Notes: generated by a model not told the origin, from the sequence alone. Numbered from the stretch's first letter, positions 1-5,120 are shown. The stretch is DNA of 5,535 nt from Actinomycetes bacterium (GCA_029263035.1 JAJCYF010000179.1:1-5535), one strand, 5' to 3'. Numbers and translations are program-made.

Positions 1-378
1 GGTCAGGGTCGACGGGTAGGCGCCCCGGCCGACATACGCCTCATGCGCCACCCGGTCCAGGTGGTCGGTGGTGACGCCGGGACGGACCTCGCTGCCTACG
101 GTGACAAGGATCTCGGCGGCCACCCGGCACGCCACCCGGAGGCGGTCCAACGACTCACCCGAGTGGATCTGAAACTCCGGCGAGGTGACCGGCAGGTTGC
201 CCAGCACGTAGTCCGGCCGGACTATCCCTTCGGGCACCGGCAGGATCGGACCGACGCGTCCCGGCTGCACGGGGCCGAGCCGCATGGCCCGCTGGTCGCC
301 GTGGCACCTTTTGAACTTTCGCCGGCTGCCGCACCAGCATGGAGCGCTTCCCCGGAGGCGGATTGGCGCGGGCTTCAA
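1..378 (-). CDS. map: Type I methionine aminopeptidase with N-terminal SEC-C zinc motif (partial, C-terminus outside window)
   Basis: This enzyme removes the initiator methionine from nascent proteins in the cytosol. Only the first 126 codons are present; the gene runs off the window start. Residues 13-27 (PCWCGSRRKFKRCHG) match the SEC-C pattern CxCx8CH, a short zinc-binding motif (C14, C16, C25, H26). After a linker, residues 75-126 (SLDRLRVACRVAAEIL, then EVRPGVTTDHLDRVAHEAYVGRGAYPSTLT) are typical of the start of the type I MetAP fold. The catalytic metal ligands lie beyond the window. I chose the TTG at 378: it overlaps the upstream TGA as TTGA and has AAGG 8 bases upstream. An in-frame GTG at 408 is the alternative. 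It is the third gene of a leftward unit. Family assignment is firm; the start is uncertain. Confidence 0.88.
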   Translation of the reverse strand, partial: MKPAPIRLRGSAPCWCGSRRKFKRCHGDQRAMRLGPVQPGRVGPILPVPEGIVRPDYVLGNLPVTSPEFQIHSGESLDRLRVACRVAAEILVTVGSEVRPGVTTDHLDRVAHEAYVGRGAYPSTLT

Positions 379-665
379 CGGGTTGACCTTGCCTGGCGGG
401 CCCAGCACGCGCTGTGGTAGTGACGCCGGTCCTGGGGCCTGCCATCGGGCACCGCTACCGTGTGAGGGGTGCCCGGTTCCACCCAACCCTCACAGTAGGG
501 ACATCGGTAGCGCTTCTGGTCGTTGGAGGTCCGGCGGACCTGGAAACCGTCGACCCGGCCCGCGGCCGGCCCGAGGAGGGAGTCCTCCAGCGTACGGATA
601 TCCAGAACGGGCCCCGTTCGGTTCTTCCAGGGTCCCGAGCCCCCGCGGCGGGTGCGGCTTGCCAT
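375..665 (-). CDS. Small actinobacterial CxxC/HxxC putative zinc-binding protein
   Basis: A 96-aa basic, cytosolic protein. The N-terminal half is low in hydrophobic residues and probably flexible. The conserved-looking core is RYRCPYC (C55, C58), then PGTPHTVAV (H68), then DRRHYHSACW (H84, C87). The spacing CxxC...HxxC suggests one structural zinc site. The pattern YRCPxC-PGxPH-DRRHxHxACW is, from memory, that of short conserved actinobacterial proteins, usually called hypothetical or, without good grounds, ATP/GTP-binding. I see no nucleotide-binding loop here. ATG 665 abuts the TAG of the preceding gene with no gap and has GAGGG 7 bases upstream (677-673), so the start is well supported and translation is likely coupled. 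Its TGA probably overlaps the start of map. The function is unknown. Confidence 0.85.
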   Translation of the reverse strand: MASRTRRGGSGPWKNRTGPVLDIRTLEDSLLGPAAGRVDGFQVRRTSNDQKRYRCPYCEGWVEPGTPHTVAVPDGRPQDRRHYHSACWARQARSTR

Positions 666-1013
666 CTAGGAACCCTCTTCCCTCTGGCTCGCAACGTACC
701 TGCTCACTGCTTCGACCCAGGGGATCAGTCCTCCGCATGAGGGGCAGGCAGAAGCATCGGTTTCGACATCGATCAGAGCGACGTTGCGCGGCGCCAGCTG
801 GTCCCGGAGGTGGTCCACGAGATTGTCCGGCGGCGGAGCGCCCTCCGGCGGGAGCATCCCCTCTTCGGCCATCCAGCCGGCCAGCCCCTCGACCTCCACG
901 CCGGACAGGTCTTCGATGATCGGCGCGACCAGATAGGCCGGGATCCAGAACTGGAGCTCCTGGCCGCAGCGGTGGCGAATGCCGAGCATCATCGCTCGAT
1001 CGGTGGCGGACAT
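666..1013 (-). CDS. Unrecognised 115-aa protein with CPSC motif
   Basis: I do not recognise this family. It is a soluble, acidic protein without a signal peptide or membrane segment. Visible features are HRC (H14, C16) near the N-terminus, a central acidic/proline-rich stretch (residues 49-63) and ACPSCGG (C90, C93) near the C-terminus. H14, C16, C90 and C93 could form one split zinc site, which is inference. The coding frame is supported by codon bias and by the exact TAG/ATG junction with the next gene. I chose ATG 1013 (MSATDRAMM), which has GGGGGA 10 bases upstream. A GTG at 1079 in the same frame would add 22 residues but has no ribosome binding site. It is the first gene of the leftward unit ending in map, and an inverted repeat sits in its leader. 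Confidence 0.72.
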   Translation of the reverse strand: MSATDRAMMLGIRHRCGQELQFWIPAYLVAPIIEDLSGVEVEGLAGWMAEEGMLPPEGAPPPDNLVDHLRDQLAPRNVALIDVETDASACPSCGGLIPWVEAVSRYVASQREEGS

Positions 1014-1029
1014 GTACTTATTGTCCCCC

Positions 1030-1043
1030 AGATTGTCGAATCT
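1030..1043 (-). promoter_or_regulatory. Inverted repeat AGATT-N4-AATCT in the leader of the 115-aa gene
   Basis: Perfect 5-base arms (1030-1034 and 1039-1043) around GTCG; one mismatch further out, two more base pairs extend it to 1027-1046. The extended arm overlaps the GGGGGA ribosome site (1029-1024 on the minus strand). It could be an operator or an RNA hairpin affecting translation of the gene starting at 1013. No known regulator is recognised. Confidence 0.3.
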
Positions 1044-1059
1044 AGGCGGTGCTAACCTT

Positions 1060-1087
1060 TTGACGCGGGAGCCCGCCACGGTTTGAT
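1060..1087 (+). promoter_or_regulatory. Candidate sigma-70-type promoter for the redoxin gene
   Basis: TTGACG at 1060-1065 (5 of 6 to the -35 consensus), a 16-base spacer, then TTTGAT at 1082-1087 (4 of 6 to the -10 consensus). Predicted start of transcription is near 1094, giving a leader of about 43 bases before ATG 1137. The -35 box is good and the -10 box is weak. It lies in the only sizeable gap between the divergent transcription units. Confidence 0.38.
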
Positions 1088-1092
1088 GCAGA

Positions 1093-1105
1093 CTTCCCGG
1101 GGAAG
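1093..1105 (+). promoter_or_regulatory. 13-base perfect palindrome at the predicted transcription start
   Basis: CTTCCC-G-GGGAAG is a perfect inverted repeat with a single central base. It lies directly downstream of the candidate -10 box, where a repressor operator would block transcription. No known binding consensus is recognised, and chance occurrence in GC-rich DNA is possible. Confidence 0.3.
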
Positions 1106-1126
1106 ATTTGGAGTTGGACGAGGTTT

Positions 1127-1132
1127 AGGAGG
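1127..1132 (+). promoter_or_regulatory. Ribosome binding site that fixes the redoxin start
   Basis: A full AGGAGG lies 4 bases before ATG 1137. It decides against the longer in-frame start at 1083, which has no such site and whose extra residues do not look like the family N-terminus. Confidence 0.8.
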
Positions 1133-1136
1133 CACG

Positions 1137-1712
1137 ATGGTTTCTGTGAACTCAACGATGATGCCGCTGGGCAGCGAGATGCCCTCGTTTGAACTCGCGG
1201 ACCCCGCCGGGCAGACCTATTCAAGCTCCGGCTTCTCGGGCACTCCCCTGCTGGTGATGTTCATCTGCAATCACTGCCCCTACGTCAAGCACATCCGCCC
1301 GCGGCTGGCCGAGGTCACCAAGGACCTCGCAGGCAAGGGCCTGGCGGTGGTGGGAATCAACAGCAACGACGCCGAGCTTCATCCCGACGACTCGCCCGAG
1401 GCGATGGAGGCCGAGGCGGAAGAGTTTGGCTACACCTTCCCCTACCTCGTCGACGAGGACCAGCAGGTAGCCAAGGCCTTCCGGGCCGCCTGCACACCCG
1501 ATCTGTTTCTGTTCGACGGCGGCGGCAGGCTCGCCTATCGCGGCCAGTTCGACGACAGCCGTCCCAAAAACGACCTCCCGGTCACCGGTGCCGACCTGGT
1601 TGCGGCGGCGGAGGCGGTCCTGGAGGGACGGCCGGCTCCTCCCGACCAGCGGCCGAGCATCGGCTGCAACATCAAATGGAAGCCCGGCAACGAGCCGGAC
1701 TATTTCGGCTAA
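1137..1712 (+). CDS. Thioredoxin-fold, peroxiredoxin-like protein (AhpC/TSA-Redoxin, PRX-like 1 type)
   Basis: A 191-aa cytosolic thioredoxin-fold protein without a signal peptide. The hallmark is FICNHCPYVKH with C44 and C47, the place of the redox-active cysteines in this family. Next come GINSND (73-78), a cis-proline candidate in CTPD (P121), the strand LFLFDGGGRLAYRGQFDD (123-140), and the family-typical C-terminus PSIGCNIKWKPGNEPDYF with C177. C119 and C177 are further cysteines. Relatives are usually annotated thioredoxin family or peroxiredoxin-like; the physiological substrate is not established, so the role in thiol or peroxide chemistry is inferred from the fold. The start is fixed by AGGAGG. 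A haem-binding membrane protein follows 11 bases downstream, probably in the same transcript. Confidence 0.9.
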   Translation: MVSVNSTMMPLGSEMPSFELADPAGQTYSSSGFSGTPLLVMFICNHCPYVKHIRPRLAEVTKDLAGKGLAVVGINSNDAELHPDDSPEAMEAEAEEFGYTFPYLVDEDQQVAKAFRAACTPDLFLFDGGGRLAYRGQFDDSRPKNDLPVTGADLVAAAEAVLEGRPAPPDQRPSIGCNIKWKPGNEPDYFG

Positions 1713-1723
1713 AGCCTGAACGG

Positions 1724-2179
1724 ATGCGCCGGCCCGGACCGCGGTTGAGAAAGGTCCTGGCCACCGCGGCCGTAGCCGGCATCGCAGTTTTTGGGGCAAT
1801 CCAGCTGGTCCCCTACGGCAGGGACCACACCAACCCTCCGGTCCTTGCCGAGCCGGAATGGGATTCACCGGCTACCGCAAACCTGGCCGACCGGGCCTGC
1901 TTCGACTGCCACAGCAACGAGACGCGCTGGCCCTGGTACTCGAACGTCGCACCCGTCTCCTGGCTCGTCTACCGGGACGTCATCCAGGGCCGGGAGGAGC
2001 TGAACTTCTCCGAGATGGGCCGGGAGGACAACAAGGTCGACAAGGCTGCCGAAACGGTCGAGGACGAAGAGATGCCGCCCTTCCGGTATGAGATCAACCA
2101 CCCGGAGGCCCGTCTGGACGATGCGGAACGGGCGGCCCTGATCCGGGGCCTTGAGCAGACCCTGGGCACACGGGATTAG
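1724..2179 (+). CDS. Membrane-anchored haem-binding domain protein (Haem_bd, CXXCH)
   Basis: A 151-aa protein with a basic N-terminus (MRRPGPRLRK), one hydrophobic segment at about residues 11-30 acting as a signal anchor, and an extracytoplasmic domain. The motif ACFDCHSNETRWPWYSNVAPVSWLV holds CXXCH (C59, C62, H63), the covalent c-type haem site. VIQGREELNFSE, EEMPPFRYEINHPEARLDDAERAALI and RGL complete the Haem_bd (PF14376) pattern. M117 in EMPP could be the second haem ligand, which is inference. Attachment of haem would need a cytochrome c maturation system elsewhere. ATG 1724 was chosen because it leaves a short N-terminus before the anchor and begins just after the redoxin stop. There is no clear ribosome site; ATG 1676 (overlapping the redoxin) and TTG 1745 are alternatives. 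Confidence 0.87.
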   Translation: MRRPGPRLRKVLATAAVAGIAVFGAIQLVPYGRDHTNPPVLAEPEWDSPATANLADRACFDCHSNETRWPWYSNVAPVSWLVYRDVIQGREELNFSEMGREDNKVDKAAETVEDEEMPPFRYEINHPEARLDDAERAALIRGLEQTLGTRD

Positions 2180-2191
2180 GGATGGTATCTT
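2163..2191 (+). promoter_or_regulatory. Candidate promoter giving a leaderless DUF2277 mRNA
   Basis: TGGGCA (2163-2168, 4 of 6 to the -35 consensus), a 17-base spacer, then TATCTT (2186-2191, TANNNT type). The ATG at 2198 lies 7 bases after the -10 box, exactly where transcription would start. The DUF2277 gene has no ribosome site at normal spacing, which agrees with leaderless translation, common in actinobacteria. The -35 part lies inside the end of the haem protein gene. Confidence 0.45.
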
Positions 2192-2197
2192 CGGAAT

Positions 2198-2452
2198 ATG
2201 TGCCGGAGCATCAAGAAGCTGCGCAACCCCGAAGAGCCTGCAACGCCTGAGGAGATCCAGGCGGCCGCCCTGCAGTTCGTACGCAAGATCAGCGGCTACC
2301 CCAAACCCTCCACCACCAATCGCGAGGTCTTCAACGCCGCGGTGGCAGAGATCACGGACTCGGCCGAGCGCCTGCTCGAGGGCCTGGTGAGCCGGCCGGC
2401 GCCCCGGGCACCTGTTGCCCAGCAGATAGCCGGCGCCGGGGAAGCCTCCTAA
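2198..2452 (+). CDS. DUF2277 family protein
   Basis: An 84-aa soluble protein of unknown function. The sequence MCRSIKKLRNPEEPATPEEIQAAALQFVRKISGYPKPSTTNREVFNAAVAEIT follows the DUF2277 (PF10041) pattern: MCRxIK start, an E/P-rich turn, the AALQFVRKxSGxxKPS block (residues 25-39), and a C-terminal helix ending AERLLEGLV (residues 57-65). The last 20 residues (RPAPRAPVAQQIAGAGEAS) are a low-complexity tail beyond the family core. The conserved Cys at position 2 follows the initiator methionine directly. The start is certain from family alignment. It lies 18 bases after the haem protein stop, in the same direction, and ends before a strong hairpin. It may be read both from the upstream operon and from its own promoter. 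Confidence 0.88.
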   Translation: MCRSIKKLRNPEEPATPEEIQAAALQFVRKISGYPKPSTTNREVFNAAVAEITDSAERLLEGLVSRPAPRAPVAQQIAGAGEAS

Positions 2453-2461
2453 TTAATCCTC

Positions 2462-2503
2462 GCAAAACCCGGCGGTTCAGCGGATAATCCGCCGTGGTTT
2501 TGC
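2462..2503 (+). terminator. Long hairpin, probable intrinsic terminator after DUF2277
   Basis: GCAAAACC (2462-2469) pairs with GGTTTTGC (2496-2503), and GGCGG (2471-2475) pairs with CCGCC (2489-2493), closing a 13-base loop. The A-run before and T-run after the GC stem is terminator-like and could work in both directions. The T-run is short and part of the stem. A smaller hairpin GCGGAT-A-ATCCGC (2480-2492) competes with the inner stem. Confidence 0.6.
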
Positions 2504-2506
2504 TTT

Positions 2507-2533
2507 GCCGGGATTGAAAGGAAGAGAATTCCC
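2507..2533 (+). promoter_or_regulatory. Alternative pairing partners around the ribosome site of the 54-aa gene
   Basis: GCCGGG (2507-2512) can pair with CCCGGC (2468-2473) of the upstream hairpin, and GGGATT (2510-2515) can pair imperfectly with AATTCCC (2527-2533), placing the purine-rich GAAAGGAAGAG (2516-2526) in a loop. Such mutually exclusive pairings resemble an attenuator or translational switch, but no known riboswitch class is recognised and this may be coincidence. Confidence 0.22.
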
Positions 2534-2536
2534 CAC

Positions 2537-2701
2537 ATGAATGAAGAAGAGCGTTTTCAGGCCTACCTGATGAGCAAGGATCCGCAGGGCCGGCCCGTGT
2601 GGGCTCCGGACCCCGACATCCACATCAAGCCCAAGTTCGCCGAGCGCCCGATGGCGCACTTCATCAAGGCGTTCCTGCACATCGGAGACCGCCCCTACTA
2701 G
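2537..2701 (+). CDS. Unrecognised 54-aa small protein
   Basis: Opens with ATG 2537 and ends with TAG 2699-2701. The product begins MNEEERFQAYLMSKDPQG, continues RPVWAPDPDIHIKPKFAER, and ends PMAHFIKAFLHIGDRPY. It is soluble, with an acidic N-terminus, a proline/aspartate-rich middle (residues 20-32) and a basic, aromatic C-terminal helix (about 36-49). There is no signal peptide, cysteine pair or membrane segment. Evidence that it is real: G/C-biased third positions, a balanced amino-acid composition, and the purine-rich GAAAGGAAGAG upstream, although its spacing to the ATG is long (10 bases or more). It fills the gap between the terminator-like hairpin and the convergent hydrolase. I do not recognise a family and assign no function. 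Confidence 0.6.
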   Translation: MNEEERFQAYLMSKDPQGRPVWAPDPDIHIKPKFAERPMAHFIKAFLHIGDRPY

Positions 2702-2708
2702 AGATTCA

Positions 2709-2720
2709 ACCGGTACCGGT
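2709..2720. repeat. 12-base perfect palindrome between convergent genes
   Basis: ACCGGTACCGGT is both a perfect palindrome and a tandem repeat of ACCGGT. It sits in the 30-base gap between the 54-aa gene and the end of the serine hydrolase. As RNA it could fold only with a 2-base loop (ACCGG-TA-CCGGT) and has no T-run, so it is a poor terminator. Confidence 0.4.
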
Positions 2721-2731
2721 CATCGGGCGGT

Positions 2732-3910
2732 TCAGTCGTCGATGGTCTGGTAGACCGAGGTCCAAAAGTCCTCGTAGATTCCCGACGGGAAAACCTCGAC
2801 CTGGGTCATCAAAAGGGCGTGCAGGTTCTCGGTGGGATCGGCATACCAAGACGTACCGGTCCCCCCGTCCCACCCGTAGCGCCCCGGGACCGATGCGATG
2901 TCATCCCGGCGGGTGACGATCGCCACTCCGAAGCCCCACCCCCGGTTGTCCCAGAAGCCGGGGAAGAAGGGGGAGGCCGCCTTCTGGGCGGGAGTGATGT
3001 GATCCACCGTCATCGTCTGCACGCTCGGCCGCGCCAGAAGGCGGGCACCGTCAAACCTGCCGTGGTCCAGCATCATCCGGCCGAACCTGGCGTAGTCGTG
3101 GGCCGTGGACGCCAGCTCGTCCCTTCCGAACCACCCGCCGTCCCGCAGGTCGTCGGCGTTTCGCTTCAGCTTGCCGGCCTTCTGGCTAAAGCGGTAGGAG
3201 CCGGCGAGCCGGTCCATCTTGGCCTCCGGCACCGTGAAGCCGGTGTCGGCCATGCCGAGCGGGTTGAAGATCCGGTCCCGCAGAAAGTCCTCCAGCGGTT
3301 GGCCGGCCGCCCGGGCTATCAGGACTCCGAGCACCGAGAACGAGGTGTTGTACATCCACCTTTCGCCCGGCTGCGCCATCAGGGGCAGCGATCCCAGACG
3401 GCGGATCCACTCGTCGGGGTCCAGCGGCGAGATTTCCGGCCCCAGGGTGCCGATCTGCTGCTCCTTGACCGCCTCGACGATTGGGAAGTGGTCGGAGGTC
3501 TCCATGATGCTGCCGAACCCCATCCGCTGGGTGAGCAGATCCCGCAGGGTAATCGGCCGCACGGCGGGGACGGTGTATTCGAGGGGCCCGTCGAGCAGCT
3601 TCAAGACCTTTCGGTCGGCCAGCTCGGGCAGCAGCCGGTCGACCGGCTCGTCCAGGCCCAGCCTGCACTCCTCCACCAGGATCATGGCCGCGACGGCAAA
3701 GACCGGCTTGCTGAGGGAGGCGATGCGGAAGATGGTGTCTTTGCTCATGGGCTCACCATCCAGCGACCTGGCTCCGAGAGTGTCGAAGTTGTCCACGCCC
3801 CGCCGGCTCACCAGCGTGACCATCCCGGGGACGTCCCCCCGTTCCACATAGCCGTTCATGACGTCGTGCATCCGCTGCAGCCGAACTTCCGACAGACCCC
3901 CGTCAGCCAT
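2732..3910 (-). CDS. Serine hydrolase, beta-lactamase family (class C/esterase type)
   Basis: A 392-aa protein of the penicillin-binding/beta-lactamase fold, full length for the family. The nucleophile motif is IASLSKP (SxxK, S65 and K68). The second motif is WMYNTSFSVLGVLI (Y187 as base; residue 189 is T rather than the N of classical YxN). The third is WDGGTGTSWYADP (349-354, in place of KTG). Other family blocks are ITLRDLLTQRMGF (120-132) and IFNPLGMADTGF (214-225). No signal peptide is seen, so it probably acts in the cytosol as an esterase, amidase or peptidase rather than in antibiotic resistance. The substrate is unknown. ATG 3910 is preferred: AAGGGG lies 5 bases upstream. A GTG at 3979 would overlap the ligase gene. 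It follows the ligase by 43 bases, probably in one operon. Confidence 0.9.
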   Translation of the reverse strand: MADGGLSEVRLQRMHDVMNGYVERGDVPGMVTLVSRRGVDNFDTLGARSLDGEPMSKDTIFRIASLSKPVFAVAAMILVEECRLGLDEPVDRLLPELADRKVLKLLDGPLEYTVPAVRPITLRDLLTQRMGFGSIMETSDHFPIVEAVKEQQIGTLGPEISPLDPDEWIRRLGSLPLMAQPGERWMYNTSFSVLGVLIARAAGQPLEDFLRDRIFNPLGMADTGFTVPEAKMDRLAGSYRFSQKAGKLKRNADDLRDGGWFGRDELASTAHDYARFGRMMLDHGRFDGARLLARPSVQTMTVDHITPAQKAASPFFPGFWDNRGWGFGVAIVTRRDDIASVPGRYGWDGGTGTSWYADPTENLHALLMTQVEVFPSGIYEDFWTSVYQTIDD

Positions 3911-3953
3911 ATAGACCCCTTCTTCCTTCGCCCGTCCGATTACCCCCCTCAAC

Positions 3954-5120
3954 CTAACCGGAGTTTGCCGGTTTACCACCGCCGTGCTCGATCCCGGCCA
4001 GGAAGCGGTCTGCCAGCCACTCGGTGAGCACCAGGGGGCCGGAATCCCGGTAGACCTCCCGCTGCCGCTGTGCCCCGTTGAGCCGGGCCATGCTCCGGGC
4101 GTGCGCCAGGTGCCCGGAGGCTTCGATACGCTCCGCCGCCGGACCGATCCGGTCCAGCAGCCGTCCCACCGCCTCCGCAGCCGGCTCGAGCGCCCCGGTC
4201 TCCAGATCGATCAACGTTGCTTCCATCCCCCAGCGCAGCGCCGACCAGCGGTTCTCATTGATCTGCCAGCTATCGACCGTGGGGGGCAGGGACCCGGCGT
4301 CGAACCGGTCCGACAGCCACACTGCAGTGCCGGCGGCAACCGTCCCCATGGCAAGTGCGTCCCGCAGGGTCGTCTGCCCGTCGGGCACCCGGATCTCCAG
4401 GGTCCCCAATGCGCCGTGGAGGCGCATCTCCCACCACCACTCGGCCGGCCGGCCCATCCGGCCGTGGTCGATGCCCCAGTTAAGGTGGGAGGCGTACTCG
4501 TCGAAGCTGTTCAGGGGCGGCGGCACCCCCATACGCGGCAGCATTCCGGACAACAACGGCCGGATGGAGGCGAGAGTGCTGTCCCGGCCGCAGTAAACGG
4601 GCGCGTTGGCCGCCAGGGCGGCAATCACAGGCAGGTGCGAGCGCAGGGCGTTGTAGACCGCCAGGGTCCGCTCCGGTCCCCCGAGGGCCACGTGAAGGTG
4701 CAGGCCGCAGACCAGCTGCTGGCGGACCACGTCGCCATAACGTGCCAGCAGGGCCTGGTACCGCTCGCCGGAGTTGACCTCCCCCGACCGGGCGCTGAAC
4801 GGGTGAACGCCCGCCACCGCCAGGCGGGCACGACCCTGCACGTGGCGGGCGAGCTGGCTGCGGCACCCGGCGAGCTCCAGTTCCAGCTCCCTGAAGCCTA
4901 CGGCCGGGCTGCCCGCAATCTCCACGTGGGCCGCGGGCAGCTCGGCTTTGAAACGGCCGTCAAGCCCCTGCAGCAGTTCTTCGCCCCGGGGAAGCAGGTC
5001 CAGCGTCTCCGGGTGAAGGATCATGATCTCCTCCTCCAGCCCGAAGGTGGGACGGTCCGACTCCACAAAGCGCTGCGCCAGGGAATCGCCGGTGATCGGA
5101 GACGGCCATCCCGGATTCAC
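3954..5120 (-). CDS. ybdK: YbdK-type carboxylate-amine ligase (GCS2 family, putative glutamate-cysteine ligase 2)
   Basis: A 388-aa cytosolic ATP-dependent ligase. Members of this family join the carboxylate of glutamate to an amine and show weak glutamate-cysteine ligase activity in vitro; the true substrate is generally unknown. Signatures in order: PTFGLEEEIMIL (24-35, the Glu-rich metal-binding strand), VEIAG (66-70), CGLHLHVALG (138-147), a central MRLHGALGTLEIRVPDGQTTL stretch (232-252), INENRWSALRWGM (287-299), and a C-terminal helical region. The length fits YbdK proteins (about 370 aa). The GTG at 5120 has GGGGG about 8 bases upstream; GTG 5066 (starting VESDRPTFGLEEE) is a plausible shorter start. 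Its gene lies upstream of the serine hydrolase. EgtA or plant-type GshA is less likely given the length and the LEEE block. Confidence 0.9.
   Translation of the reverse strand: MNPGWPSPITGDSLAQRFVESDRPTFGLEEEIMILHPETLDLLPRGEELLQGLDGRFKAELPAAHVEIAGSPAVGFRELELELAGCRSQLARHVQGRARLAVAGVHPFSARSGEVNSGERYQALLARYGDVVRQQLVCGLHLHVALGGPERTLAVYNALRSHLPVIAALAANAPVYCGRDSTLASIRPLLSGMLPRMGVPPPLNSFDEYASHLNWGIDHGRMGRPAEWWWEMRLHGALGTLEIRVPDGQTTLRDALAMGTVAAGTAVWLSDRFDAGSLPPTVDSWQINENRWSALRWGMEATLIDLETGALEPAAEAVGRLLDRIGPAAERIEASGHLAHARSMARLNGAQRQREVYRDSGPLVLTEWLADRFLAGIEHGGGKPANSG

Noticed and set aside
284..919. Plus-strand open frame of 211 codons across the map unit
   Set aside because: It crosses three coupled minus-strand genes with good motifs; the product is Arg/Pro/Gly-rich and low complexity.
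1014..1079. Longer start (GTG 1079) for the 115-aa gene
   Set aside because: No ribosome site, and it would run through the inverted repeat and the divergent promoter area; ATG 1013 has a GGGGGA upstream.
1083..1136. Longer start (ATG 1083) for the redoxin
   Set aside because: The extra 18 residues are Gly/Arg-rich, the candidate -10 box overlaps this codon, and AGGAGG clearly serves ATG 1137.
1221..1868. Minus-strand open frame of 215 codons opposite the redoxin
   Set aside because: Antisense to a gene with AGGAGG, a family-typical start and conserved cysteines.
2732..3910. Serine hydrolase as a secreted antibiotic-resistance beta-lactamase
   Set aside because: There is no signal peptide, the second motif is not classical YxN, and the third is GGTGTS rather than KTG; a cytosolic esterase/hydrolase role fits better.
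2819..4027. Long plus-strand open frame of 402 codons opposite the serine hydrolase
   Set aside because: It is antisense to a clear full-length hydrolase with all catalytic motifs; the translation is rich in P, R, H and G without any domain pattern. Long antisense frames are expected in GC-rich coding DNA.
4443..4464. Run of GGCCGG repeats
   Set aside because: It lies inside the ligase gene and encodes an ordinary Gly-Arg-Pro-Ala stretch; explained by GC-rich codon use.
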